A stretch of 64,000 nt of DNA. Source: Pseudomonas sp. P818. Its GTDB lineage: Bacteria > Pseudomonadota > Gammaproteobacteria > Pseudomonadales > Pseudomonadaceae. The DNA lies in assembly GCF_000418555.1 (NCBI RefSeq), contig NZ_ATKM01000005.1, positions 186,001-250,000 on the forward strand. Reading direction: 5' to 3'. The stretch's first letter is position 1; each line of letters begins with the position of its first letter. Shown here piece after piece: positions 44,102 through 52,477 of this stretch. The position numbers and the translations under genes were made by a program. The notes under the pieces were generated by a model that was given only the letters and a program-made list of their open reading frames with translations, was not told the DNA's origin and did no database searches.

Positions 44102-45304
44102 ATGGCTCATCTTAATGGAGTGAAGATGGTAGGCGTTCGCAGTACCTGGGCCGTTGGCGTCCTGTTCGCGGGTTATCTGTGGTTTTTGTTTGGCATTGTC
44201 TGGTTGCCTAGCAACAAACTTTACCAGCAAGGGTTGGTATTACTGCTCTGGCTGCCGGCACTGGTTGCATTGTTTGCTCTGTACAAACGGTTGCAGCCGA
44301 TCTGGTCGGCGAACAAAGTGTTTCTGGGGTTATTGTTGGCACTGTTGACTTGGGCGGCGCTGAGCACGCTTTGGACGGTGGCCGAAGCGCCGCTCAAGGA
44401 GCTCAAGCGGGTTGTCTACGTTGCGTTGTTTCTGGCTTTTTTTCTGATCCTGGCGGAGTTGCGCTCCGCATTCGTATGGAAGGGCTTGGGCCTGGCATTC
44501 GTTGCGCTGGCGCTGTCCTGTCCAGTCAGTTTCTATCTGTTCTACGTTCAAGGCATGAACCCGCTGGAAGCAAGGCTCGATGGCATGGGGCAGGCGGGGC
44601 ATCCCATTCTTGGTGCTTATGTGATGGCGTTGGCGGTGATGTGGGGGCTGCAGTTCATACCGCGTCAGCCTTGGCAGCGACTCGTATGGGCTGGGCTGAT
44701 TTCCGTGCTGATCGCATTTGTCGTGCTCGGACAGAGCCGCGGTGCCATGTTGGCTCTCGCATTGGCTTTGCTGTCTATGCCGCTGTGGAACGGTGGGCGC
44801 ATCGCCTGGCTGGTCGCACTGACTACCTGTGCCTTGGCTGTTGTTGGTGCGGTTATGTTCATGCCGTTCATTCTGCAGCGGGGGTTCTCCTATCGCCCGG
44901 AGATATTCGCCTCCAGTGTGCAGATGATCATGGATAATCCTTGGCTTGGTCTTGGAGTCGGCGCGGATTACCGCGTATATACCGCCAATTTCCCTGATGG
45001 GTTCGATCATTCTCATAACGCTTTCACTCACGCTGCCATCGAGCTGGGGATTCCGGGATTGCTGCTTTGGAGTGGGCTGTGGCTTGCGGCTTTCCGTGTT
45101 GCCTGGCTTGAGCGATTTTCATGGGAGGGGCGGCTGTTGCTGAGCAGTCTTCTGGTTTCCTTTGTCGCATTGCAGTTCGATGCGGCTAGTCTCTGGGATA
45201 GTCCCCGCGCTGAGTGGTTTGTCACCTGGCTGCCCATCGGGCTGGCAATGGCACTCATTGTCCGTCGGGGTGGCGCCGGGCCTGGTATTCAGCGGCTCGA
45301 TTGA
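44102..45304 (+). CDS. waaL: O-antigen ligase
   Basis: A 400-residue polytopic inner-membrane protein with about 11-12 hydrophobic helices. WaaL joins undecaprenyl-linked O antigen to lipid A-core on the periplasmic side. The Wzy_C/ligase region has LGQSRGAMLALALALLS (about 200-216) and a large periplasmic loop with NPWLGLGVGADYRVY. DHSHNAFTHAAIELGIPGLL (about 302-321) follows, containing the conserved ligase His and the H-N-x6-E-x-G motif. ATG 44102 is used; ATG 44126 (MVGVRSTWAVG) is an alternative. Length and position match P. aeruginosa WaaL (PA4999). An inverted repeat follows its stop. Confidence 0.92.
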   Translation: MAHLNGVKMVGVRSTWAVGVLFAGYLWFLFGIVWLPSNKLYQQGLVLLLWLPALVALFALYKRLQPIWSANKVFLGLLLALLTWAALSTLWTVAEAPLKELKRVVYVALFLAFFLILAELRSAFVWKGLGLAFVALALSCPVSFYLFYVQGMNPLEARLDGMGQAGHPILGAYVMALAVMWGLQFIPRQPWQRLVWAGLISVLIAFVVLGQSRGAMLALALALLSMPLWNGGRIAWLVALTTCALAVVGAVMFMPFILQRGFSYRPEIFASSVQMIMDNPWLGLGVGADYRVYTANFPDGFDHSHNAFTHAAIELGIPGLLLWSGLWLAAFRVAWLERFSWEGRLLLSSLLVSFVALQFDAASLWDSPRAEWFVTWLPIGLAMALIVRRGGAGPGIQRLD

Positions 45305-45315
45305 ATTGGCCGGTC

Positions 45316-45348
45316 TTATGCCCAGTGCGGCACCATGCCTGGGCATAA
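45316..45348 (+). terminator. inverted repeat after waaL
   Basis: TTATGCCCAG (45316-45325) and CTGGGCATAA (45339-45348) are perfect 10-base arms with a 13-base loop, 11 bases after the waaL stop. It is followed by AA rather than a T run, so termination is possible but not certain. Confidence 0.45.
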
Positions 45349-45386
45349 AACTTCTGAGCGTGCTGGGATGCGTAACGGAAGCGTGC

Positions 45387-45395
45387 TGGTACAAT
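45387..45395 (+). promoter_or_regulatory. candidate extended -10 promoter of msbA
   Basis: TG-G-TACAAT, an extended -10 element, lies 41 bases upstream of the msbA ATG. No good -35 is visible 17 bases before it. It would let msbA and the genes behind it be expressed independently of waaL. Confidence 0.4.
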
Positions 45396-45435
45396 CCGCC
45401 CCTTGCTAATCCTGCCAGTGCATGAGGCGAGCCGA

Positions 45436-47265
45436 ATGGCCAATTCCAACCAGCAATCCAGCATGAAGGTGTATCTGCGGTTGCTGCGCTATGTGGTCCC
45501 TTACTGGGGCTTGTTCACCATCAGTCTTCTGGGCTTTCTGATCTTCGCTTCTACCCAGCCGATGCTGGGCTACATCCTCAAGTATTTCGTCGACGGGCTG
45601 TCCAACCCCGACGCCAGTCTGTTTGCAGGCGTGCCATGGCTGCTCGAGCATGCGCCCTGGCTGGCCCATCTCAAGCTGCTGCAGGCCGTGCCGTTGCTGA
45701 TCGTGCTGATCGCCCTGTGGCAGGGCATCGGTTCCTTCCTGGGCAACTACTACCTGGCCAAGGTCTCCATGGGGCTGGTGCAGGACCTGCGCGTAGCGCT
45801 GTTCAACAACTTGCTGACCTTGCCCAATCGCTACTTCGACAACCACAACTCCGGTCACCTGATCTCGCGCATCACCTACAACGTGACCATGGTCACCGGT
45901 GCCGCCACCGATGCGATCAAGGTGGTGGTGCGTGAAGGGATGACAGTGGTGTTCCTGTTCGCCACCCTGTTGTGGATGAACTGGAGGCTGACCTTGGTCA
46001 TGGTGGCGATCCTGCCGGTCATCGGCCTGATGGTCACCAGTACCAGCAAGAAATTCCGCAAGCAGAGCAAGAAGATCCAGACCAGCATGGGCGACGTCAC
46101 CCATGTCACCTCCGAGAGCATCCAGGGTTACCGGGTGGTGCGCAGCTTCGGTGGCGAGGACTACGAGAAGCAGCGCTTTCTGGAGGCCAGCGAGGAGAAC
46201 AAGAACAAGCAGCTGAAGATGGTGCGCACCGGTGCCGTGTACACCCCTTCGCTGCAACTGGTGATCTATAGCGCCATGGCGGTACTGATGTTTCTGGTGC
46301 TCTGGTTGCGCGGCGACTCATCCGCAGGTGACCTGGTGGCCTATATCACCCTGGCCGGCCTGCTGCCCAAACCGATTCGGCAGCTTTCGGAAGTCAGCTC
46401 GACCATCCAGAAAGGGGTGGCCGGTGCCGAGAGCATCTTCGAACAGCTGGATGAAACACCGGAGGTTGATCGCGGTACTCAGGAGCGTGAGCGCATCAGC
46501 GGCCGGCTCGAGGTCCGTGATCTGAGCTTCAGCTATCCAGGCTCGGAGAAACCCGTGCTGGAAAACATTTCCTTCGTCGCCGAGCCGGGGCAGATGGTGG
46601 CGTTGGTCGGGCGCTCCGGCAGCGGCAAGTCGACCCTGGCCAACCTGATTCCGCGTTTCTATCACCATGAGCAGGGGCAGATTCTTCTCGATGGGGTGGA
46701 TGTCGAGGACTATCGCCTACGCAACCTGCGCCGCCATATTGCTTTGGTGACTCAGCACGTCACCCTGTTCAACGATACGGTGCGCAACAACATCGCCTAT
46801 GGCGACTTGGCCGGTGCACCACTTGAAGCCGTGCAGCAGGCGGCTACCGATGCTTATGCTGCCGAGTTCATCGAGAAGATGCCGCAAGGCTATGACACCC
46901 TGGTCGGCGAGAACGGCGTGCTGCTTTCCGGTGGGCAGCGTCAGCGCCTGGCCATCGCTCGTGCGCTGCTCAAGGACGCCCCCGTGTTAATCCTCGACGA
47001 GGCCACCTCGGCGCTCGACACAGAGTCCGAGCGGCATATACAGGCCGCGCTGGATCAGGTGATGCAGGGCCGTACCACCCTGGTCATCGCGCACCGCCTG
47101 ACCACCATCGAGAAGGCTGATCTGATTCTGGTGATGGATCAGGGGCAGATCGTCGAGCGCGGCAATCACGCCGAGTTGCTGGCACAGAACGGTTATTACG
47201 CTCGCCTGCATGCCAAGCAGTTCGAGGAAGGTGACGAGTCGGTCGTGGCTGAGCAGAACGTCTGA
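45436..47265 (+). CDS. msbA: lipid A export ATP-binding/permease protein MsbA
   Basis: A 609-residue half-transporter that works as a homodimer and flips lipid A-core from the inner to the outer leaflet of the inner membrane. The membrane domain (about 1-330) has six helices, with the coupling region IQTSMGDVTHVTSESIQGYR. The nucleotide-binding domain shows Walker A GRSGSGKST (about 391-399), the Q-loop TQHVTLFND, ABC signature LSGGQRQRLAIARALL (about 493-508), Walker B VLILDEATSALD and the switch His in IAHRLTT. The start MANSNQQSSMKVYLRLLRYV (ATG 45436) is preferred over one 33 bases upstream. mig-14 begins within its stop codon. PA4997 position. Confidence 0.97.
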   Translation: MANSNQQSSMKVYLRLLRYVVPYWGLFTISLLGFLIFASTQPMLGYILKYFVDGLSNPDASLFAGVPWLLEHAPWLAHLKLLQAVPLLIVLIALWQGIGSFLGNYYLAKVSMGLVQDLRVALFNNLLTLPNRYFDNHNSGHLISRITYNVTMVTGAATDAIKVVVREGMTVVFLFATLLWMNWRLTLVMVAILPVIGLMVTSTSKKFRKQSKKIQTSMGDVTHVTSESIQGYRVVRSFGGEDYEKQRFLEASEENKNKQLKMVRTGAVYTPSLQLVIYSAMAVLMFLVLWLRGDSSAGDLVAYITLAGLLPKPIRQLSEVSSTIQKGVAGAESIFEQLDETPEVDRGTQERERISGRLEVRDLSFSYPGSEKPVLENISFVAEPGQMVALVGRSGSGKSTLANLIPRFYHHEQGQILLDGVDVEDYRLRNLRRHIALVTQHVTLFNDTVRNNIAYGDLAGAPLEAVQQAATDAYAAEFIEKMPQGYDTLVGENGVLLSGGQRQRLAIARALLKDAPVLILDEATSALDTESERHIQAALDQVMQGRTTLVIAHRLTTIEKADLILVMDQGQIVERGNHAELLAQNGYYARLHAKQFEEGDESVVAEQNV

Positions 47266-48161
47266 TGCTGAACCGTCTGCAATTCTGGCGTGAACGCGGC
47301 TGGACGCCGATTTCCGCAAGCGACTATGCCGATGCCTGGTCGCGTTTCGGGGGCAGCGTTGCCACTCATCCCGAGGTGGTAGCGCGGCTGGCCGATCTGG
47401 CAGGTATCCCGGTGCGCTATCTGGGCTGGTTCGTGGATAGCCAGTTGCAGGCTGCGATACCGACCTGGGGGCGCTACTTGGCCCTGTCCAAGGATGTGCT
47501 CAAACAACAGGGCCGGCGCGGCCTGTTCGATCTGGGCAATGCCGAGATCATCCTGCCCCTGGCCGCTGATGTGCGTATGTCGCTGCGCCACCGGGTGAGC
47601 TATCTGTCCGAGCTCAATGCAGCCCAGGTAATCGGCATCAGTGAGCAGCCCGAGGGGCTGGCGCTGGCTCGCGAACCTGAGCAGTACAGCAAGAAGTTCC
47701 GCTACAACCAGCGCCGCGAGCAACGCCTGCTGGAAGAGGCGGGTGGGGTGATCCGGCCGATGCTGGAGCTGACGCCCGAGGAGCAGGCGCGCATCTATGC
47801 CGATCTGTTCCTGCGCCGCTGGGGCTTCGAGGCCACGGGCAAGGCCCATCTGGCTGAAGTGTTCGGCTTGTTGCGCGACTTCATGACCGGCTCGCTGATC
47901 TACCTGAACGACGAACCTGTGGCGATCCAGGTGCTCTATCGAGTGGAAGCGCCGCAATGGATCAGTCTGGAGTACATCAACGGCGGGGTCGACCCGCAGC
48001 AGCGCGAATTCAGCCCCGGTAGCGTGCTGAGCTTCGTCAATACACAGAACGAGTGGGCGCATGCACGAGCGCTGGGCAAGCCGCTGCGCTACTCCTTCGG
48101 CCGTGCCGACCGCGAGTACAAGGATCGCTGGTGCAACCGGGTGCCGGTCTATCAGGTGTGA
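47265..48161 (+). CDS. mig-14: Mig-14 family antimicrobial-peptide resistance protein
   Basis: A 298-residue protein of the Mig-14 family, inner-membrane associated and with an acetyltransferase-like (GNAT) C-terminal half. In Salmonella and P. aeruginosa (PA5003) it supports resistance to cationic peptides and virulence. Recognisable blocks are FWRERGWTPISASDYADAW at the N-terminus, LGNAEIILPLAADVRMSLRH, KKFRYNQRREQRLLEEAGG (about 143-161) and EYINGGVDPQQREFSPGSVL with SYSFGRADREYKDRWCNRVP-like ending. The biochemical activity is not established. It overlaps the msbA stop by one base and is followed by dnpA after 4 bases, so the three are probably cotranscribed and serve the outer membrane. 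In PAO1 I recall it elsewhere in the same cluster (before wapH). Confidence 0.85.
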   Translation: MLNRLQFWRERGWTPISASDYADAWSRFGGSVATHPEVVARLADLAGIPVRYLGWFVDSQLQAAIPTWGRYLALSKDVLKQQGRRGLFDLGNAEIILPLAADVRMSLRHRVSYLSELNAAQVIGISEQPEGLALAREPEQYSKKFRYNQRREQRLLEEAGGVIRPMLELTPEEQARIYADLFLRRWGFEATGKAHLAEVFGLLRDFMTGSLIYLNDEPVAIQVLYRVEAPQWISLEYINGGVDPQQREFSPGSVLSFVNTQNEWAHARALGKPLRYSFGRADREYKDRWCNRVPVYQV

Positions 48162-48165
48162 AACC

Positions 48166-49548
48166 ATGAACGGACGCAAGCAACAACTGCTCAAGCGCCA
48201 CCGGCGCAACAAGCGCATCGCCCTGCTGATGGCGCTGCTGGCGCTGGTGCTGCTGGGGGTATTCGTCGCCTGGTGGCTGCCGCCGCTGCTCCTGGCGCTG
48301 GGCTGGGTAGCGCATGAGGCCTGGTTCGCCGATCACCTGTTCTATTCGCCGCGCGACGATTACCGCTACGACTTCCCGGCGGACTGCCTGAGCGTGCCGG
48401 TGCGACTGGAGCAGGGCGTGCTGCGCGTCGATGCCGATCTGGCCGGTCATGACACCCTGATTCTCGAACTGCGGCTCAAGGCCACCTGGCTCGGGTGCTT
48501 GCTCGACCCCCATGTGCTGCTGGGTAGTGATCGTCAGGACTTCGAACGCGGCGTGGCTGGGCGACGTTACCTCAATCTCTCCGGGCAACAGGTCGATGGC
48601 CTGGCTATCGCACCGCGTTTCTGCCGCATCGAGGGTGAGCTGCGCCTGCATGCCATGCGCAACCCGGACTTCGCGGCGCAACGCCTGCTGATCATCGCAC
48701 CGCATGCCGATGACGCCGAGCTGGCTGCCTTCGGTCAGTACAGTCGCTCGCCCGAGGCGGCCATCGTCACCCTGACCCAGGGCGAGATAGAAGCCGAGCA
48801 TTACCGGCGACTGGGTCTGGACAAGGCCGCTGCTGCGCGTCTCAAGGGCCGCTTGCGCACCTGGGACAGCCTGGCCGCGCCGCTCTGGGGCGGTGTGCCG
48901 CAGATGCGCTGCGTGCAGCTTGGCTACTACTGCCTGCAATTGCCCGGCATGGCCGAGCAGCCCGACAAACCCTTCGGCTCGCGTGAGTCCGGCGAGAGCG
49001 ATATCCGCAGCGTGCGTGCTCATAACCCCTTGCGCTTGCCCGCTGATGCCGATGGTCAGCCGACCTGGCACAACCTGGTCGCCGATCTGGCTGCCGTGAT
49101 CGATCACTATCGCCCCGAGGTGCTGCTTACCCCGCACCCTGAGCTGGACCCGCATCATGATCATGTCGCCAGCACCCGCGCCGTGCTCGAAGCCTGCGAA
49201 CGCAGCAGCTGGCAGCCGCAGACCCTGTTGCTCTACGCCAACCACCTGCATGATAACGACCGCTGGCCGATGGGGCCGGCGGGCAATGGCATTGCCCTGC
49301 CTCCGGCTATCGCTGCACTGCCTGCTGAGCGGCTGTGGAGTCCTTCGCTCGACGCCGAGCGGCAAGTCGACAAGGCCATGGCGCTTGGCATGCAGCATGA
49401 TCTGCAAGGCCCTTTGCCCCTGAAAAGGCGCTTGCGCCGGTTGATTCAGCGAGTACTGGTCGGGCGGCGCTGGCCTGCCACGGGCGAGGACGAATTTTTC
49501 CGCAAGGCAGTGCGCCGGCACGAGCTGTTCTGGGTGCGCTCGCGCTGA
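48166..49548 (+). CDS. dnpA: PIG-L family deacetylase, DnpA-like
   Basis: A 460-residue protein with a basic N-terminus (KQQLLKRHRRNKRIALLM), two membrane helices (about 17-55) and a PIG-L/LmbE deacetylase domain. The zinc site is visible as IIAPHADDAELAAF (about 176-189) and PHPELDPHHDHVAS (about 325-338). PIG-L enzymes remove N-acetyl groups from glucosamine-containing glycans. P. aeruginosa DnpA (PA5002) influences fluoroquinolone tolerance and lies in the same LPS cluster, so an LPS or surface glycan is the likely substrate. ATG 48166 starts MNGRKQQLL; a longer upstream frame overlaps mig-14 and is not used. Confidence 0.85.
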   Translation: MNGRKQQLLKRHRRNKRIALLMALLALVLLGVFVAWWLPPLLLALGWVAHEAWFADHLFYSPRDDYRYDFPADCLSVPVRLEQGVLRVDADLAGHDTLILELRLKATWLGCLLDPHVLLGSDRQDFERGVAGRRYLNLSGQQVDGLAIAPRFCRIEGELRLHAMRNPDFAAQRLLIIAPHADDAELAAFGQYSRSPEAAIVTLTQGEIEAEHYRRLGLDKAAAARLKGRLRTWDSLAAPLWGGVPQMRCVQLGYYCLQLPGMAEQPDKPFGSRESGESDIRSVRAHNPLRLPADADGQPTWHNLVADLAAVIDHYRPEVLLTPHPELDPHHDHVASTRAVLEACERSSWQPQTLLLYANHLHDNDRWPMGPAGNGIALPPAIAALPAERLWSPSLDAERQVDKAMALGMQHDLQGPLPLKRRLRRLIQRVLVGRRWPATGEDEFFRKAVRRHELFWVRSR

Positions 49549-49565
49549 GCCTTGCCAATCCCTCA

Positions 49566-49574
49566 TGTTATGAT
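49566..49574 (+). promoter_or_regulatory. candidate extended -10 promoter of hldE
   Basis: TG-T-TATGAT lies 33 bases before the hldE ATG in a 58-base, T-rich gap (49549-49606), giving a short leader that contains TGGAG as ribosome site. A matching -35 is weak. The long pyrimidine tract 49574-49598 is the other striking feature here. Confidence 0.42.
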
Positions 49575-49606
49575 TTTTTCTGTTTTTCTCCCCTTCTGGA
49601 GCCACC

Positions 49607-51028
49607 ATGAAACTGACCATGCCCCGCTATGACCAAGCCGCCGTACTGGTGGTGGGCGATGTGATGCTCGATCGCTACTGGCATGGCGGCACCTCGCGGA
49701 TTTCCCCGGAAGCCCCGGTGCCTGTGGTGCGTGTCGACCAGATCGAGGACCGCCCAGGCGGCGCTGCCAACGTGGCGTTGAATATCGCGGCGCTCGGTGC
49801 GCGCGCCCTGCTGGTTGGTGTAACCGGTGAAGACGAAGCCGCCGAAAGTCTGAGCGACAGCCTCAGTGGCGCCGGCGTGGAAACCCACTTCCAGCGCCTC
49901 GACGACCAGCCGACCATCGTCAAGCTGCGCGTCATGAGCCGTCACCAGCAGCTGCTGCGCATGGATTTCGAAGAGCCTTTCAATACCGACACCGCCGCTT
50001 TGGCGCGTGATGTCGAGGCACTGCTCGCCGGGGTCAAGGTGCTGGTGCTCTCGGACTACGGCAAGGGCGCACTGCAAAATCATCAGGCGCTGATCCAGGC
50101 CGCGCGCAAGAAGGGCATCCCGGTGCTGGCCGACCCCAAGGGCAAGGACTTCTCCATCTACCGTGGCGCCAGCCTGATCACGCCGAATCTGCACGAGTTC
50201 GAAACCATCGTCGGTGGCTGTGCCGATGAGGCCGAGCTGGTCAGCAAGGGCGCCAGGCTGATGCGTGAACTGGAGCTGGGTGCGCTGCTGGTCACCCGTG
50301 GCGAGCACGGCATGACCCTGCTGCGCCCCGAACATGCGCCGCTGCATCTGCCGGCCCGGGCCCGCGAGGTGTTCGACGTCACCGGCGCCGGTGATACGGT
50401 GATCTCCACTCTGGCCGCGTCCATCGCAGCCGGTGAGGAGCTGCCGCAGGCCGTGGCCCTGGCCAACCTGGCTGCAGGCATAGTCGTCGGCAAGCTCGGT
50501 ACGGCCGCCATCAGTGCGCCGGAGTTGCGCCGAGCGGTACAGCGCGAGGAAGGCTCCGAGCGCGGCGTGCTGAGCCTCGACCAACTGCTGATCGCCATCG
50601 AGGATGCCCGCGCCCATGGCGAGAAGATCGTTTTCACCAACGGCTGTTTCGACATCCTCCACGCTGGTCACGTGACCTATCTGGAACAGGCGCGTGCCCA
50701 GGGCGACCGTCTGATCGTGGCGATCAACGATGACGCCTCGGTCAGCCGCCTGAAGGGGCCGGGCCGGCCGATCAATGCCGTCGATCGTCGCATGGCGGTG
50801 CTCGCCGGTCTCGGTGCGGTGGACTGGGTGGTGAGCTTCGGCGAAGACACCCCCGAGCGCCTGCTCAAGCAGGTGCAGCCGGACGTGCTGGTCAAGGGCG
50901 GCGACTATGGCATCGACCAAGTGGTCGGCGCCGATATCGTTCAGGCCTATGGCGGCGAAGTGCGCGTGCTCGGGCTGGTGGAGAACAGCTCCACCACCGC
51001 CATCGTCGAGAAGATCCGTAGCAAGTAG
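49607..51028 (+). CDS. hldE: bifunctional heptose-7-phosphate kinase / heptose-1-phosphate adenylyltransferase
   Basis: A 473-residue two-domain enzyme making ADP-D-glycero-beta-D-manno-heptose, the precursor for WaaC and WaaF. The N-terminal ribokinase-like domain (1-315) has VVGDVMLDRYWHG, RPGGAANVALNIAALGA (about 47-63) and the catalytic anion hole VFDVTGAGDTVIS (about 254-266). The C-terminal cytidylyltransferase-like domain has TNGCFDILHAGHVTYLEQA (about 344-362) with the HxGH motif and VKGGDYGIDQVVGAD. Length equals E. coli HldE (477). PA4996 position. It closes the LPS block. Confidence 0.98.
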   Translation: MKLTMPRYDQAAVLVVGDVMLDRYWHGGTSRISPEAPVPVVRVDQIEDRPGGAANVALNIAALGARALLVGVTGEDEAAESLSDSLSGAGVETHFQRLDDQPTIVKLRVMSRHQQLLRMDFEEPFNTDTAALARDVEALLAGVKVLVLSDYGKGALQNHQALIQAARKKGIPVLADPKGKDFSIYRGASLITPNLHEFETIVGGCADEAELVSKGARLMRELELGALLVTRGEHGMTLLRPEHAPLHLPARAREVFDVTGAGDTVISTLAASIAAGEELPQAVALANLAAGIVVGKLGTAAISAPELRRAVQREEGSERGVLSLDQLLIAIEDARAHGEKIVFTNGCFDILHAGHVTYLEQARAQGDRLIVAINDDASVSRLKGPGRPINAVDRRMAVLAGLGAVDWVVSFGEDTPERLLKQVQPDVLVKGGDYGIDQVVGADIVQAYGGEVRVLGLVENSSTTAIVEKIRSK

Positions 51029-51152
51029 ACGGCGCGTTCAAGCTGGCCGCGCGGTTAATCCGCTCCACGTATGCCGGCTCTGCCTTGACCCGATTGCCGT
51101 CCTGCGGCGGCTTGAAGGTCATAGGCACTCGCCAGCCCTGAGCTCATCATCA

Positions 51153-51184
51153 ATGGCATCCCCTCAGGTGGAGTGAGATGCCAT
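51153..51184 (+). promoter_or_regulatory. inverted repeat overlapping the start of the 51183 acyl-CoA dehydrogenase
   Basis: ATGGCATC (51153-51160) and GATGCCAT (51177-51184) are perfect 8-base arms. The right arm includes the first two bases of the ATG and the 16-base loop holds the GGTGGAG ribosome site. The same stretch also encodes a seven-codon frame (Met-Ala-Ser-Pro-Gln-Val-Glu, stop at 51174-51176) ending six bases before the gene's ATG. Confidence 0.4.
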
Positions 51185-52463
51185 GACCGTCGATGTACAG
51201 GGCCAGGCCCTGAGCGTGCTGAGCAAGCTGGCCCAGGCCGACTGGCCGGATCGGCTCAAGGTGCGCAAATCCTTCGAGAAACTCGTCTACAGCGGCAGCC
51301 GTGCCAGCTTCCGCTTCGCCGCCGGCCGCGCGGCCGGCAAGCCGCGAGATGCTCGGTCTGCGCCTGACGATCTGTTCGATCTGTCGCTATCCGACGAACA
51401 GCAGATGCTGGTGGACATGCTCCAGGGCTTCGCGCTGGAGGTGCTGCGCCCTGCTGCGCACGAGGCCGATGCCCAGGCGAGCGTGCCGGCTGCGCTGATC
51501 GATCAGGCGCGTGAGCTGGGCCTGGCGCACTATGGCGTCAGCGAGGCCCACGGTGGGCTGGCCAGTGAGCGCACAGTGTTGAGCAATGCGCTGATCGCCG
51601 AGAGTCTGGCACAAGGCGACTTTTCCCTGGCCGCTGCCTTGCTGGTGCCACTGTCTGCCGCCAATTGCCTTCGTCGCTGGGGCAGTTCGGCGCAGCAGGC
51701 CGCCTGGTTGCCGGCATTCGTCAGCGAAGACGGGGCGCCACCCTTCGCGCTGGCGGTGAGCGAGCCTGGTGTGCTGAACGACCCGGCTCGGCCCGCCACG
51801 CGGGCGCGCAAACGCGGCAAACACTATCTGCTCGATGGCGAGAAGACGCTGGTGATCGCCGGTCTGAATGCCAGTCGCCTGATCGTCAGCGCCCAGGCCA
51901 GTGATGGCCCGGCATTGTTCGTTGTCGATGCGGCGAGCAAGGGTATCAGTCGTCGTGCCGAACCAGGCATGGGGCTCAAGGCGTGCGGCCTGGCACGTAT
52001 TCAGCTGAAAGGCGTCAAGGTGCCGGTCGATTGCCGACTTGCCGGCGAGGGTTTCGACTTCCCGGCTTTTCTCGATTACTCGGCATTGGCGTTCTGCGCC
52101 CTTGCCGTGGGCACGGCGCAGGCTGCATTGGATTATGTGACGACCTACTGCAACGAGCGCCAGGCGTTCGGCGAGCCGATCAGCCATCGCCAGGGCGTGG
52201 CCTTCATGGTGGCCGACATCGCCATCGAGCTCGACGCCATGCGCCTGCTGACCTGGCGCGCCTGCGCCCGCGCCGAGGCAGGACTGCCATTTCGCCGCGA
52301 GGCCTATCTGGCGCGCCTGCTCTGCGCCGAGAAGGCGATGAAGATCGGCTCCGACGCGGTACAACTGCTCGGTGGTCATGGTTTTACCCAGGAGCATCCG
52401 GTCGAGCGCTGGTATCGCGATCTGCGCAGCGTTGCCGTACTGGCCGGCGGCCTTCATCTCTGA
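51183..52463 (+). CDS. acyl-CoA dehydrogenase-like protein lacking the catalytic glutamate
   Basis: A 426-residue protein with the acyl-CoA dehydrogenase fold, including LFDLSLSDEQQMLVDMLQG, AESLAQGDFSLAAALLVP, CNERQAFGEPISHRQGVAFM (about 322-341) and LLGGHGFTQEHPVERWYRD (about 394-412). The active-site elements are degenerate. The flavin motif is AVSEPGVLNDPAR instead of TEPxAGSD. The helix-K position reads RSVAVLAGGLHL with no Glu, and the helix-G position reads FLDYSALAF with Ser in place of Thr or Glu. It probably pairs with the intact dehydrogenase encoded 15 bases downstream. PA4995 position. Activity alone is doubtful. The start codon lies in a potential hairpin. Confidence 0.83.
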   Translation: MTVDVQGQALSVLSKLAQADWPDRLKVRKSFEKLVYSGSRASFRFAAGRAAGKPRDARSAPDDLFDLSLSDEQQMLVDMLQGFALEVLRPAAHEADAQASVPAALIDQARELGLAHYGVSEAHGGLASERTVLSNALIAESLAQGDFSLAAALLVPLSAANCLRRWGSSAQQAAWLPAFVSEDGAPPFALAVSEPGVLNDPARPATRARKRGKHYLLDGEKTLVIAGLNASRLIVSAQASDGPALFVVDAASKGISRRAEPGMGLKACGLARIQLKGVKVPVDCRLAGEGFDFPAFLDYSALAFCALAVGTAQAALDYVTTYCNERQAFGEPISHRQGVAFMVADIAIELDAMRLLTWRACARAEAGLPFRREAYLARLLCAEKAMKIGSDAVQLLGGHGFTQEHPVERWYRDLRSVAVLAGGLHL

Positions 52464-52477
52464 ACAGGCGGGTAATC

